From: Hypsibius dujardini
Taxonomy: Eukaryota; Tardigrada; Eutardigrada; Parachela; Hypsibiidae
Length of the DNA stretch: 21,964 nucleotides
Assembly: GCA_001579985.1 (NCBI GenBank)
Contig: LRSR01009951.1
Coordinates: 1-21,964, forward strand
Reading direction: 5' to 3'
The notes under the pieces are model-generated. The model saw only the letters and a list, made by a program, of their open reading frames with translations. It had not been told where the DNA came from and searched no databases. A program made the position numbers and the translations under genes. Of this stretch, positions 1 through 7,356 are shown piece by piece (positions within the stretch are counted from its first letter, which is position 1; every line of letters starts with the position of its first letter).

Positions 1-29
1 CATGTAATTTAATTTGTCATGAATTGTAG

Positions 30-131
30 GTGTTCTAGTCAAAACTGGAAGGATGGAGACTTGCCATCAACCAGTGTGGTGATAACATTTCATAATGAAG
101 CCCGGTCGACGCTGGTGCGAACGATTGTGAG
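30..131 (+). CDS. GALNT2: GALNT2 exon a: start of catalytic domain
   Basis: First exon seen, after acceptor ttgtag. One leading base completes a codon from an exon outside the window. It reads [10 protein letters not shown] then [18 protein letters not shown], the conserved opening of the GT-A domain that binds UDP-GalNAc. It ends after two bases of a codon at donor gtaact. Confidence 0.9.
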
Positions 132-3100
132 GTAACTGCTGCAATTGCTTTCGTTGCAAAACTATTTACGATCTGTAATATAATAATTTTAAAGATCTTA
201 CTAGGCGAAACGCATTATAGAAATGTAAATTATTTGCTGAATTAAGCATAGACGTATGTAGGAGGTAGTGCCGTTGCCCAGTAGCTAATGCCAATTTTAT
301 TTCACGAGTAGACAAACGCAGTATCAAAGGTTCGGGCATTTAGCATAGGCAAAAATTGGAAAAATAAGTGAGATGTTATGACTGATATTTTCGGTATTCC
401 AGTGTTCTCACGAAAACACCGGCTCATCTCCTAGATGAGATCATTCTCGTGGATGACTTCAGTGATAACGGTAAAGTAGCTTTATTCCGTTAATGGCAGC
501 AAAATTCATTCAGTACACGGTAATTTAAATGCACTGTCTCAATTACAGCACAAGATGGATTGGAGCTGACCACCATCGAAAAAGTGGTCCTGCTGCGCAA
601 CGACAAGCGAGAAGGTTCGACGAAGACAGACTTAATTTCTACTCGTGATACATGAATACTCCAAATTTTATTTTAACTAAAACTCAGACAAAAAAAAACA
701 TTTTGAGCTCTGATGATTTTAGTTTGATTTTTGTAAGTTACAGTTGCGATTGATTGGAGTTTTTTTAGGAAATTTAGCTTACCAGTACGTTAAAACAAAC
801 TTGAGACTAGAAATACCGGTAGTTCACTTGACAAATATCTACAAAATTTATTCATGCAAAAATCAAATTGCTACATATCTTTTTTTTATCTGCATTTGCT
901 AAACTGCTTTGGCATTTTGCGTAGGTCTAATGCGGTCGAGAATAAAAGGTGCTGATGTGGCCAGGGCGCCTGTGTTGACCTTCTTGGACAGTCATTGCGA
1001 ATGCAATGTCAACTGGCTGGAGCCCTTACTACAACGGATTGCTCAGGTACTCAACCCTAATTGTAAAGTCGGGACGTTACCATATGAAGCGCATACATGC
1101 AGTTAGAGGTGGCCTTAAATAACGAAAAGGTATATTTTGATTTGATTTGATTTGATTTGGGTTGAACTTGACATTTGATGCCATCCCTACGTGACGCAGC
1201 TGAGCAAGAACCATTAGGCGAGAATAATTCGAGAATGTTATTTCGTTGTTGCAGAACAGTACGGCGGTAGTTAGCCCTGTCATTGACGTCATTTCTATGG
1301 ACGACTTCCGTTACATCGGCGCTTCCTCCGGTAAGCAAGAAGAATATAAAAATTCTTGACTACGCCGTGCAGAATTAATTTATATATTTTAAAAAACTAA
1401 GAAGTAAAGGTACGGGCTACAGATTAGATACGAGTATTGGTCATTTAGTATTTCTGCCATGTTGAGTAAAAACTCAAACGTTCATCCAAACGCAATTGTG
1501 AAATTGGCGTAGACAATGGGATTGGTATGTCTTGGGATGAGAGGTGAACAACGAAGAAATATGCACGTAGCGATGAGGATTCGTGAAAGCCTGTGGCGCC
1601 CAATGCAGATCGATCTGTATATAATCTACCTTTATATAATAACATTATCAGCATTAACGTTTTTTGCGCAGAATTACGTGGTGGATTCGACTGGAACTTG
1701 GTGTTCAAGTGGGAGTACTTGAGCCAGGCTGAAAAGGACAAACGAGGCAGTAACACCATTGCGCCCATACGGTAAATATTTTGCGTCACCGAAACCCCTT
1801 CTCATTTCGTGCCTTACAAGAACAAGATCCCCCTCCGGACTGACGCGAGGTTTTTTCAACAAATAGTGCTCAATATATCCTGATTTTATATTGGAGTCTC
1901 GGGCTGGAAATCGCATTTACGGTGTCAGAAAAAAAAGGAAGAAAAAAACTTTTCGCTCCACTTTGTCCTATAGGCCCACGCCTGATTAATTGATTGATTG
2001 ATTGATTAGCAAGTTTCAATTTTTTTTATCTCAACCAAAATTTTCCAGAGCGCAAAATTATTTTTTGAATGCCAAAAACCTCCGTTCTTCTCCAAGTTAA
2101 AAAAGCTTTAAGATAATGCGATTTCATTTTGTTCTATTCATTTTACTTGATTACTTGTATACTTTACCCAATGTTATTTTACATTGTAGTACGCCAATGA
2201 TAGCGGGTGGGCTGTTCTCCATAGACAAAGCCTGGTTCAACACTCTCGGCAAGTACGACATGCTGATGGACGTATGGGGCGGCGAAAACCTCGGTATGAA
2301 AATTGTCCATTTATTGGCCGAATGGATTTGTGTTGTTATTTTTTTGGCCGAAAAGCAAGCCAGTGGAATAGTACAAATCTGCGAGTATTTTTATTCCTTT
2401 TCAGAAATCTCATTCCGGGTGTGGCAGTGTGGCGGCACGCTAGAAATCATTCCATGCAGTCGTGTTGGGCATGTCTTTCGCAAGCAACATCCGTACACCT
2501 TCCCCGGCGGAAGCGGCACTGTTTTTGCAAGGTACGTTGCGTAACCGGCAACTGAGTTCTTTCCCGTTTCTAGGATTTTTTTTTCGTAATATAATTCCAA
2601 AAGTATTTGAATATTTGCCATAGATGATAAGGAAGCTCTATCAAAATTTCATGTAAAACTATTTAAATATGAAGCAGCTGTAATTTGAGTCAGTTTTTAT
2701 ACAAATCTTTTCACATTAAATTTAGATAATCACTTTTAGCCTAAATTAATTAACTATTGTCGCCGTAGACGAGGAAGCCAAGCGGAAGCGTTCCATTGAG
2801 AAAGAACGTAAATTGGGTTCGAATTCATTCGTTTTTATTTCAAACTTAGTTATCTTTTAAATCTAAAATAAATCTCAAACTAAAAATTAACTCTAGATCG
2901 TTAAAAAATATAAAAATCTGTTAAAAAATAAAACGGTATCTTTGTTTGATATTCAAAAAATTGAATTCATTTCAGCAATACCAGTATTACTCTAGTGGCA
3001 TTCAAATAACAGGGGGACAAAGACCGATTAACTGAGATGGTTTAACGAACACACAGGAATACTCGTCGCGCAGCGGAAGTGTGGATGGACGACTACAAAA

Positions 3101-5906
3101 ACTACTACTACAACGCTGTGCCCATGGCACGCAGTGTATCTTTCGGTAGCATAAAAAGCCGGACCGATCTGAGAAAGAGGCTGGAATGCAGACCCTTCAA
3201 GTGGTATATGGATAACGTTTATCCTGAGCTAAGGTATGAGAAGGGCGGTTTAGTTTTACGGATTGGTAGGGCTGGAATTGAGATGTGTGGGCGTAGCAAA
3301 CGTAGCAAACTGGTTAACATGTAGGCAAAGCAAAATGATTTCCAAACGCGGAACATGTCCACCCTTCATTTTGGAAACATATTTACGCTGTGCATAAACT
3401 TTCCTTGACATTTTTTTTAGTTTTTCCTAAATAGTATTAGAATATTGGATTTCATTCTTATGGCTAATTTTCACGAAATTGGCAGAATCAATAGCAGGTC
3501 AGTTAGAAGTGCAAGCAGACTTTCCGGCCAATTGGAAAATAGAGCCTTGACTAGTTATCCGCTTTCTATTTTTCTATTCTGTATGATATTCAAAAACGTC
3601 ACGGTTTTACTTTTCTAATATGGCATTTTGCTAGTATTATTTATATTTACTAAGTTTTCTGTTAAATCCCTTAAAATTCGACCTTTTGTTTCTGATCCTT
3701 GTAATAGTTGAGAGAGTGTGGGGTTCAGATTTCTAAGGGCCCCCTTGGAATTTCAAAAACATTTTCGAACCCTCTGTCCCTGAAATTTGAACCAAAAAAC
3801 TCAAGTTTACGAAAGCTTTTTTAATCCTTTGGAAATTAGATCTCCTCACCTCTACAAGTTTAAAAATGAGGGACAAGATGCCGAATTTATATTCAATTTA
3901 AAAAAAGCATTTTGCCCCTTTGCACATCACCTGGACCTAGCCATGAGGGATCCTGGTTCCAACTTGTAAAGACTCTCAGCGAACCTCTGTTTTTAGATTT
4001 GAATATCCTTTTTCATTATTTTTTAATTTAATTATAATCTTCATTACTTTAGATCCAAAATAGTCACTTCACTTTTTTCCTTTCGTAATTGGCTATATTA
4101 CTCGAGAAATAGAAGCAGTATAAATCAGTATACCATAGCAGCTTTGTTAATTGTTTTTTACATTTCTGCCATTTTGCAGGGTACCGAACAGCAAAGACTT
4201 TTTAGTCGGAGTGCTCCAACAGGGGCGTCAGTGTGTGGATTCGCTTGGCCACACGCTGGGCGGGTTCGTCGGCCTTTATGCCTGCCATAACTCTGGCGGA
4301 AATCAGGTAACCTAAACGCCAACAAACTCGGTTTTAAGCGGTTGCGTCGAGATTGTCCCTAATGCATGGGTACTGGTATTTTGATACGAGAGGACATATT
4401 TCACGTACATGGTTGTTTTTTTTGTAGGATTGGGTGTTGAGTAAGGAAAAGCTGTTGAAGCATGGTGACCAGTGCCTTGCTGCGGCAGAGTTCCGTGCTG
4501 GAGCCCAGTTACAACTACAAGGCTGCCAGACTATCGATTTGCAGGTACGCAATTCTTAAATTGAATCGTGAAAAATACTAAAATTACTAGTTTATTTTTT
4601 ATTATTATTATCTATTTTAATTTAAAATTTGTTGTAAAGGAAACAGGTCACTTTCATACCGTACAAGTTTGTACTACAGAATGCATTCCAATTTCTAATT
4701 CCGCCCATTCCGGACATTTATCATTTATTATCATTATTATCTTTTACTAATTATTCCATCCTCCATTTCTTCGCTAATTACTGAGAAATCTGCCTTCCTA
4801 AACATATTTCAAACTTTAACGAATGAAACTTCTTCAAAAGAAACTAGGCTGACCGGATCACTCCACATTAACCCTCCTCTGAAAATATATTATTCCTCAG
4901 ATTGGTTTTGAAAATATTTTGGAATTCTATAGTAAGATATAATTCAGTCTCTGTGGTACATGTCAAAATAAATCAGATTGAATAATAAATTAACAAAAGA
5001 ACAAAAATTTTATTTTCAAGAGATCATCTTGTATCTTACGTTAGAGTATTAAGACATGCAGGAACATGCATCACGTACGGGGAGTTTCGCCTAGTAATAC
5101 TAAATAATCGTCCCATTTTGAGGCATATTTCGCATAATTAATGGTAATCATTAACAATACTTATTAAAATGCCATTATCATCTTACTAGCATACACCAAA
5201 TTTACATTCGAGTTTACGCGAGCATCAACCAAAAAAATTTTGCGGCTTAGGGGGGGGGGAGAAGATATAGGTCAATTATGACAAGCTCCATTCAAAAACC
5301 AAAGCTCTTTCACTCACAAAACACGCACTTTACTCTGCCTGTGATCTTGAAACAATATTAGGCTAATGCCCATTGTCAATTGATTCCACATCTGAATTTG
5401 AGGTTGTACAGTATCTAAAATGATTATTGCAATACACTGGCAAAGTCCCATTCTTACTATTTTTCTTGTTGGCAATAATTTAACTACCGCAGTACTCGTA
5501 CAGGTACAACATTAGTAGTGAAGTGTTTAGAAATGGTCCAAATTGCAGTAAGTTTTTGTTTGTGATATTCTCAAATGATATACTTGCAGCATGGCATTGA
5601 AGATTATGAAGAAGACATTAGAGCATTAGAGCATCAGAGCACATTACTGCGGCATTAGAGCACTAAAATTATCGATATTTTTTTCGGACGTTGCAAGTTT
5701 TGTTTGCACGCGTCAGAAGCTTTATTCACAAGCCTTTTTTGTTCCAGCAATTTGAACTGCAAGAGCACACGGGCCAGCTGAAATCCATTCTCGGCGACTT
5801 ATGCGTGGACAGCGCGACGGAAAAGTCCGCCGGTCTTACCCTGGAAAACTGTGATCCCAACCGAGCGTCACAAAAGTGGAAAGTCCTCGACGCACCCGAA
5901 ATGTGA
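30..5906 (+). CDS. GALNT2: Polypeptide N-acetylgalactosaminyltransferase 2-like (GALNT2/Pgant2), 3' part, 12 coding exons
   Basis: Exons 30-131, 403-470, 549-614, 925-1046, 1255-1330, 1672-1771, 2190-2293, 2405-2531, 3057-3233, 4180-4306, 4428-4544 and 5748-5906 all use AG/GT borders and join in phase into 447 codons plus TGA. The family transfers GalNAc from UDP-GalNAc to Ser/Thr of proteins, starting mucin-type O-glycans in the Golgi lumen. Seen: GT-A fold opening ([14 protein letters not shown]), metal-binding D-S-H in [60 protein letters not shown], then a ricin-B-type lectin domain. GALNT2 rather than GALNT14/16 is favoured by [21 protein letters not shown]. Human GALNT2 has 571 residues, so about 120 N-terminal residues (tail, membrane anchor, stem) lie left of the window. 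The neighbour talin converges from the right. Confidence 0.93.
403..470 (+). CDS. GALNT2: GALNT2 exon b: EIILVDDFS segment
   Basis: Acceptor ttccag, donor gtaaag. Reads [20 protein letters not shown] then SDN. The D-D pair of the Rossmann-like strand is typical of nucleotide-sugar binding in GalNAc-transferases. Phase matches both neighbours. Confidence 0.9.
549..614 (+). CDS. GALNT2: GALNT2 exon c: LRNDKREG segment
   Basis: Acceptor attacag, donor gttcga. Reads [20 protein letters not shown] then REG. The R-N-D/E-x-R-E-G block precedes the GLMRSR helix in all GALNTs. At 66 bases it is the shortest exon of the gene. Confidence 0.88.
615..924 (+). other. GALNT2 intron c-d
   Basis: 310 bases of A/T-rich intron with T-runs near 750 and 880. 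The acceptor is preceded by a pyrimidine-rich stretch. Nothing else recognisable. Confidence 0.85.
925..1046 (+). CDS. GALNT2: GALNT2 exon d: D-S-H metal site
   Basis: Acceptor gcgtag, donor gtactc. Reads [20 protein letters not shown] then [21 protein letters not shown]. The D-S-H triplet supplies two ligands of the catalytic Mn2+ in this family. Ends in phase 0. Confidence 0.93.
1137..1160. repeat. TTTGA pentanucleotide tract
   Basis: About four to five tandem TTTGA units in the GALNT2 intron between exons d and e. Similar TTTGAT-rich patches recur near 10218 and 20138. Confidence 0.7.
1255..1330 (+). CDS. GALNT2: GALNT2 exon e: VVSPVIDVI segment
   Basis: Acceptor gttgcag, donor gtaagc. 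Reads [20 protein letters not shown] then IGASS, the conserved strand following the metal site. NST is a potential N-glycosylation sequon; whether it is used cannot be seen. Confidence 0.9.
1331..1671 (+). other. GALNT2 intron e-f
   Basis: 341 bases. Several overlapping open frames cross it in both directions, but they have no family resemblance and run over splice sites. I see no gene in it. Confidence 0.85.
1672..1771 (+). CDS. GALNT2: GALNT2 exon f: [11 protein letters not shown] segment
   Basis: Acceptor gcgcag, donor gtaaat. Reads [20 protein letters not shown] then [14 protein letters not shown]. The R/K-G-G-F-D-W block is a family hallmark on the way to the acceptor-binding groove. 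The last codon (CGT) is split across the next intron. Confidence 0.92.
1772..2189 (+). other. GALNT2 intron f-g with GATT repeat
   Basis: 418 bases, A/T-rich. A short tetranucleotide run (GATT)n lies near 1988-2009. No gene seen. Confidence 0.8.
2190..2293 (+). CDS. GALNT2: GALNT2 exon g: WGGEN motif, first half
   Basis: Acceptor ttgtag, donor gtatga. Reads [20 protein letters not shown] then [14 protein letters not shown]. The D-x-W-G-G-E-N segment is the first half of the Gal/GalNAc-transferase motif, contributed by the donor-sugar site. Confidence 0.93.
2405..2531 (+). CDS. GALNT2: GALNT2 exon h: second half of Gal/GalNAc-T motif and third metal ligand
   Basis: Acceptor ttttcag, donor gtacgt. 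Reads [20 protein letters not shown] then [20 protein letters not shown]. The His of VGHVFRK is the third Mn2+ ligand in characterised GALNTs, and [11 protein letters not shown] is the mobile catalytic loop. Confidence 0.93.
2532..3056 (+). other. GALNT2 intron h-i
   Basis: 525 bases, very A/T-rich between 2800 and 2970. No gene or clear repeat seen. Confidence 0.8.
3057..3233 (+). CDS. GALNT2: GALNT2 exon i: end of catalytic domain
   Basis: Acceptor acacag, donor gtatga. Reads [20 protein letters not shown], continues through [11 protein letters not shown], and ends with [16 protein letters not shown], the usual close of the catalytic domain before the linker to the lectin domain. Longest GALNT2 exon here, 177 bases. 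Confidence 0.93.
3234..4179 (+). other. GALNT2 intron i-j with possible weak foldback
   Basis: 946 bases without a supported gene. A 60-codon open frame at 3787-3969 starts only from TTG and overlaps an imperfect inverted repeat (3722-3740 against 3777-3793, listed separately), so I do not treat it as coding. Confidence 0.75.
3722..3793. repeat. Short imperfect inverted repeat in GALNT2 intron i-j
   Basis: GGTTCAGATTTCTAAGGG near 3722-3740 is matched in reverse complement by CCCTGAAATTTGAACC at about 3777-3793, leaving a loop of about 37 bases. Weaker pairing may extend outward to about 3622 and 3882, where GGCATTTTG faces CAAGATGCC. Confidence 0.45.
4180..4306 (+). CDS. GALNT2: GALNT2 exon j: lectin domain, alpha repeat
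   Basis: Acceptor ttgcag, donor gtaacc. Carries [11 protein letters not shown], then [12 protein letters not shown]. The C-V-D triplet and the Q-x-W begun here (GGNQ, completed by DW in the next exon) form an intact alpha repeat of the ricin-type lectin domain. Confidence 0.9.
4428..4544 (+). CDS. GALNT2: GALNT2 exon k: lectin domain, alpha/beta repeats
   Basis: Acceptor ttgtag, donor gtacgc. Reads [20 protein letters not shown] then [19 protein letters not shown]. The beta repeat has CLA where the sugar-binding CLD is expected. Confidence 0.9.
5190..5410. repeat. Diverged second copy of foldback element
   Basis: CACCAAATT at 5194, followed 56 bases later by a ten-G run, matches the layout of 13916 onward (CACCAAATT, then a twelve-G run 53 bases later). 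At 5373-5404 the reverse complement reads CAAATTCAGATGTGGAATCA then ATTGACAA, close to the 13919 arm CAAATTCAATTTGGAATCGA then TTGCCAT. The copy therefore seems to keep both arms, though it is more decayed than the talin-intron copy. Confidence 0.5.
5616..5660. repeat. CATTAGAG octamer repeat
   Basis: CATTAGAG occurs at 5616 and 5624, CATCAGAG at 5632, and CATTAGAG again at 5653, about 90 bases before the acceptor of the last GALNT2 exon. Simple tandem repeat, function unknown. Confidence 0.6.
5748..5906 (+). CDS. GALNT2: GALNT2 terminal exon l: lectin beta/gamma repeats and stop
   Basis: Acceptor gttccag. Reads [20 protein letters not shown], then [15 protein letters not shown], and ends [12 protein letters not shown] with TGA at 5904-5906. 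The gamma repeat has intact C-V-D and Q-K-W. At the beta repeat end the splice joins LQ to QF, giving Q-Q-F in place of Q-x-W. Confidence 0.92.
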   Translation, partial: QFELQEHTGQLKSILGDLCVDSATEKSAGLTLENCDPNRASQKWKVLDAPEM

Positions 5907-6704
5907 GCCTGTTAAAAACAGTCAACTCTAGTGAGCGGCGATGCAAGAGAACGTCATCTCGGCTGCTGCTGTCCCGTCCTTCTGTGCATACCAAAGATTA
6001 CCTTCTTCCTATTTTCCTTCCCCTCAATTCTTTCGCCTTTGACCAATCCTTCAACCGCTACGTATACGTGCCCCCAAACTGTCTGTTTTGCGACAGCTTC
6101 TTCCTACCTCCCTTTTCTCGTACTTTCTCCGCTGGCATGAAACGTGAGGGTCTACTTTCTGGTCTTGAGCAGCTCTGTCAATGAAGCATCTAAATTCCGG
6201 TGTTTGAAAATATGCCTTTTAAATCCAGAGAAGCATCTCTGCTTGGATGGATCATCGCCCTCAGAATCAAAACACCTATCACAAAATTTGTCTACCTCTC
6301 TATAACTAGAGAAGCTGAAGAACTAACTAGCATTCTCCGCGAGCTAAACGTTTGGTTCGCAAGAGATAAATTTAAGGGCCCAAATACATAGGGATTCGAT
6401 TAGTAAGACTGATCAAACTTATAGTTATAATACTTATATGGTTTACGGCAGAAAAACGAATCAGACTTTATAAATCTCATAAAAAAATGTTGCGCTCTTC
6501 TGTTATCTGTTTTTTTTTGTGTGGATTCCGTCCTCAGTTTTTTTTGCTGGGCTGGTGATTGTCCACTATCAAGTCAGACGCGTATGAAAAACTATTATTT
6601 CGCTGGCCAGCACTATATTTATCTGTAATATCAGTCAATCATTCGCTGTGTTGCCATGCAGTACTAAGTTTTATCTTCTTTTTTTCATACACAATCCGAC
6701 AACT

Positions 6705-6710
6705 TTTATT
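6705..6710 (-). terminator. Candidate polyadenylation signal (AATAAA), talin direction
   Basis: TTTATT on the + strand, that is AATAAA on the minus strand, about 490 bases past the talin stop. Plausible but unproven in such A/T-rich sequence. Confidence 0.3.
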
Positions 6711-7107
6711 ACCACCGGCCACGTGCAGACAGCAATCCGATTCTTACAGTTATTGTTAGAGATAGTCAGGAGACAATGGCCGTTAACGGGTCAGCTCTCC
6801 TTTTTCGTATCGCATACTTACTCTTCATTTTTATGGAAATTGAAGTTATTTGGTATCCGCAGAACGCATTATACTTAAAAAACCTTTTTCTTCCAAATAA
6901 TAGTTCAATGATTAGACAGTTAACGCGCAAACAATTCGTTGAAACGGCGCTGATGAGGTTGCAAGTGCTCGGTGCATTTTAAGAACAGACGGACAGATAA
7001 GATTGAAAAAAGGAGAGGAAATAACCCGATACAAATCACTTTGGTCGACCCCTTTTTGTTTATAATTATAGAAAGACATCGCGTTATCCTCCAGCATCAT
7101 ATGATCT

Positions 7108-7113
7108 AATAAA
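7108..7113 (+). terminator. Candidate polyadenylation signal (AATAAA), GALNT2 direction
   Basis: AATAAA at 7108-7113, with a second at 7119-7124. These are the first canonical hexamers I find on the + strand after the GALNT2 stop. Using them would give a 1.2-kb 3' UTR reaching almost to the talin stop. Non-canonical signals closer to 5906 are possible. Confidence 0.25.
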
Positions 7114-7197
7114 ACTGAAATAAAAGTAACAAAAATATTTGAACTATATAACAGCATAATATTGTTTCAAACAGTTGGCACGATTAGTTCCGACAAA

Positions 7198-7356
7198 TCA
7201 GTTTGCTGTTTTGCGACGGTTGAGCGTGCCTGTGGGAGTGGCACCGTAGCCGGAATATTCGTCCGGAGTGGTGTTCTCGCCGTACTTGATCTGACGAAGG
7301 GCCAACAGAGCATTGCGGGCTTCCTGCAGTTCGCGTTCCTTGATCAGCACTTGTTC
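7198..7356 (-). CDS. tln: Talin exon 21: second dimerization-helix copy and stop
   Basis: Reads EQVLIKERELQEARNALLAL then RQIKYGENTTPDEYSGYG and ends LNRRKTAN, TGA at 7200-7198. Closest to canonical talin C-termini (E-A-R-K-K-L-A-Q-I-R-Q-Q-Q-Y), with about 25 extra C-terminal residues. Acceptor ttttag. Confidence 0.93.
   Translation of the reverse strand, partial: EQVLIKERELQEARNALLALRQIKYGENTTPDEYSGYGATPTGTLNRRKTAN

Larger units (their letters stand above)
4545..5747 (+). other. GALNT2 last intron, 1.2 kb, carries a foldback relative and short tandem repeats
   Basis: Largest GALNT2 intron in the window. It contains a diverged copy of the inverted-repeat element of talin intron 12 (about 5190-5410), a ten-G run at 5250-5259, and a CATTAGAG repeat near the acceptor at 5616-5660. 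No coding exon was found. Confidence 0.75.
5907..7197. other. Intergenic region between convergent 3' ends
   Basis: 1,291 bases between the GALNT2 stop and the talin stop. It must hold both 3' UTRs. Open frames of 60-100 codons exist on both strands, but none resembles a known family or shows coding composition. T-runs and C/T-rich patches near 5990-6130 are UTR-like. Confidence 0.8.

Noticed and set aside
3787-3969. 60-codon frame in the GALNT2 intron
   Set aside because: Starts only with TTG, lies partly in an inverted repeat, and would disrupt the clean phase match of the flanking exons.
198-5097. 14-base word TTACTAGGCGAAAC at 198-211 and its reverse complement at 5084-5097
   Set aside because: One or two such 14-base coincidences are expected in a 22-kb window when both strands are compared, and the match does not extend.
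5876-6184. 102-codon frame overlapping the end of GALNT2
   Set aside because: Its first part is the GALNT2 terminal exon in another frame. The remainder is 3' UTR without homology.
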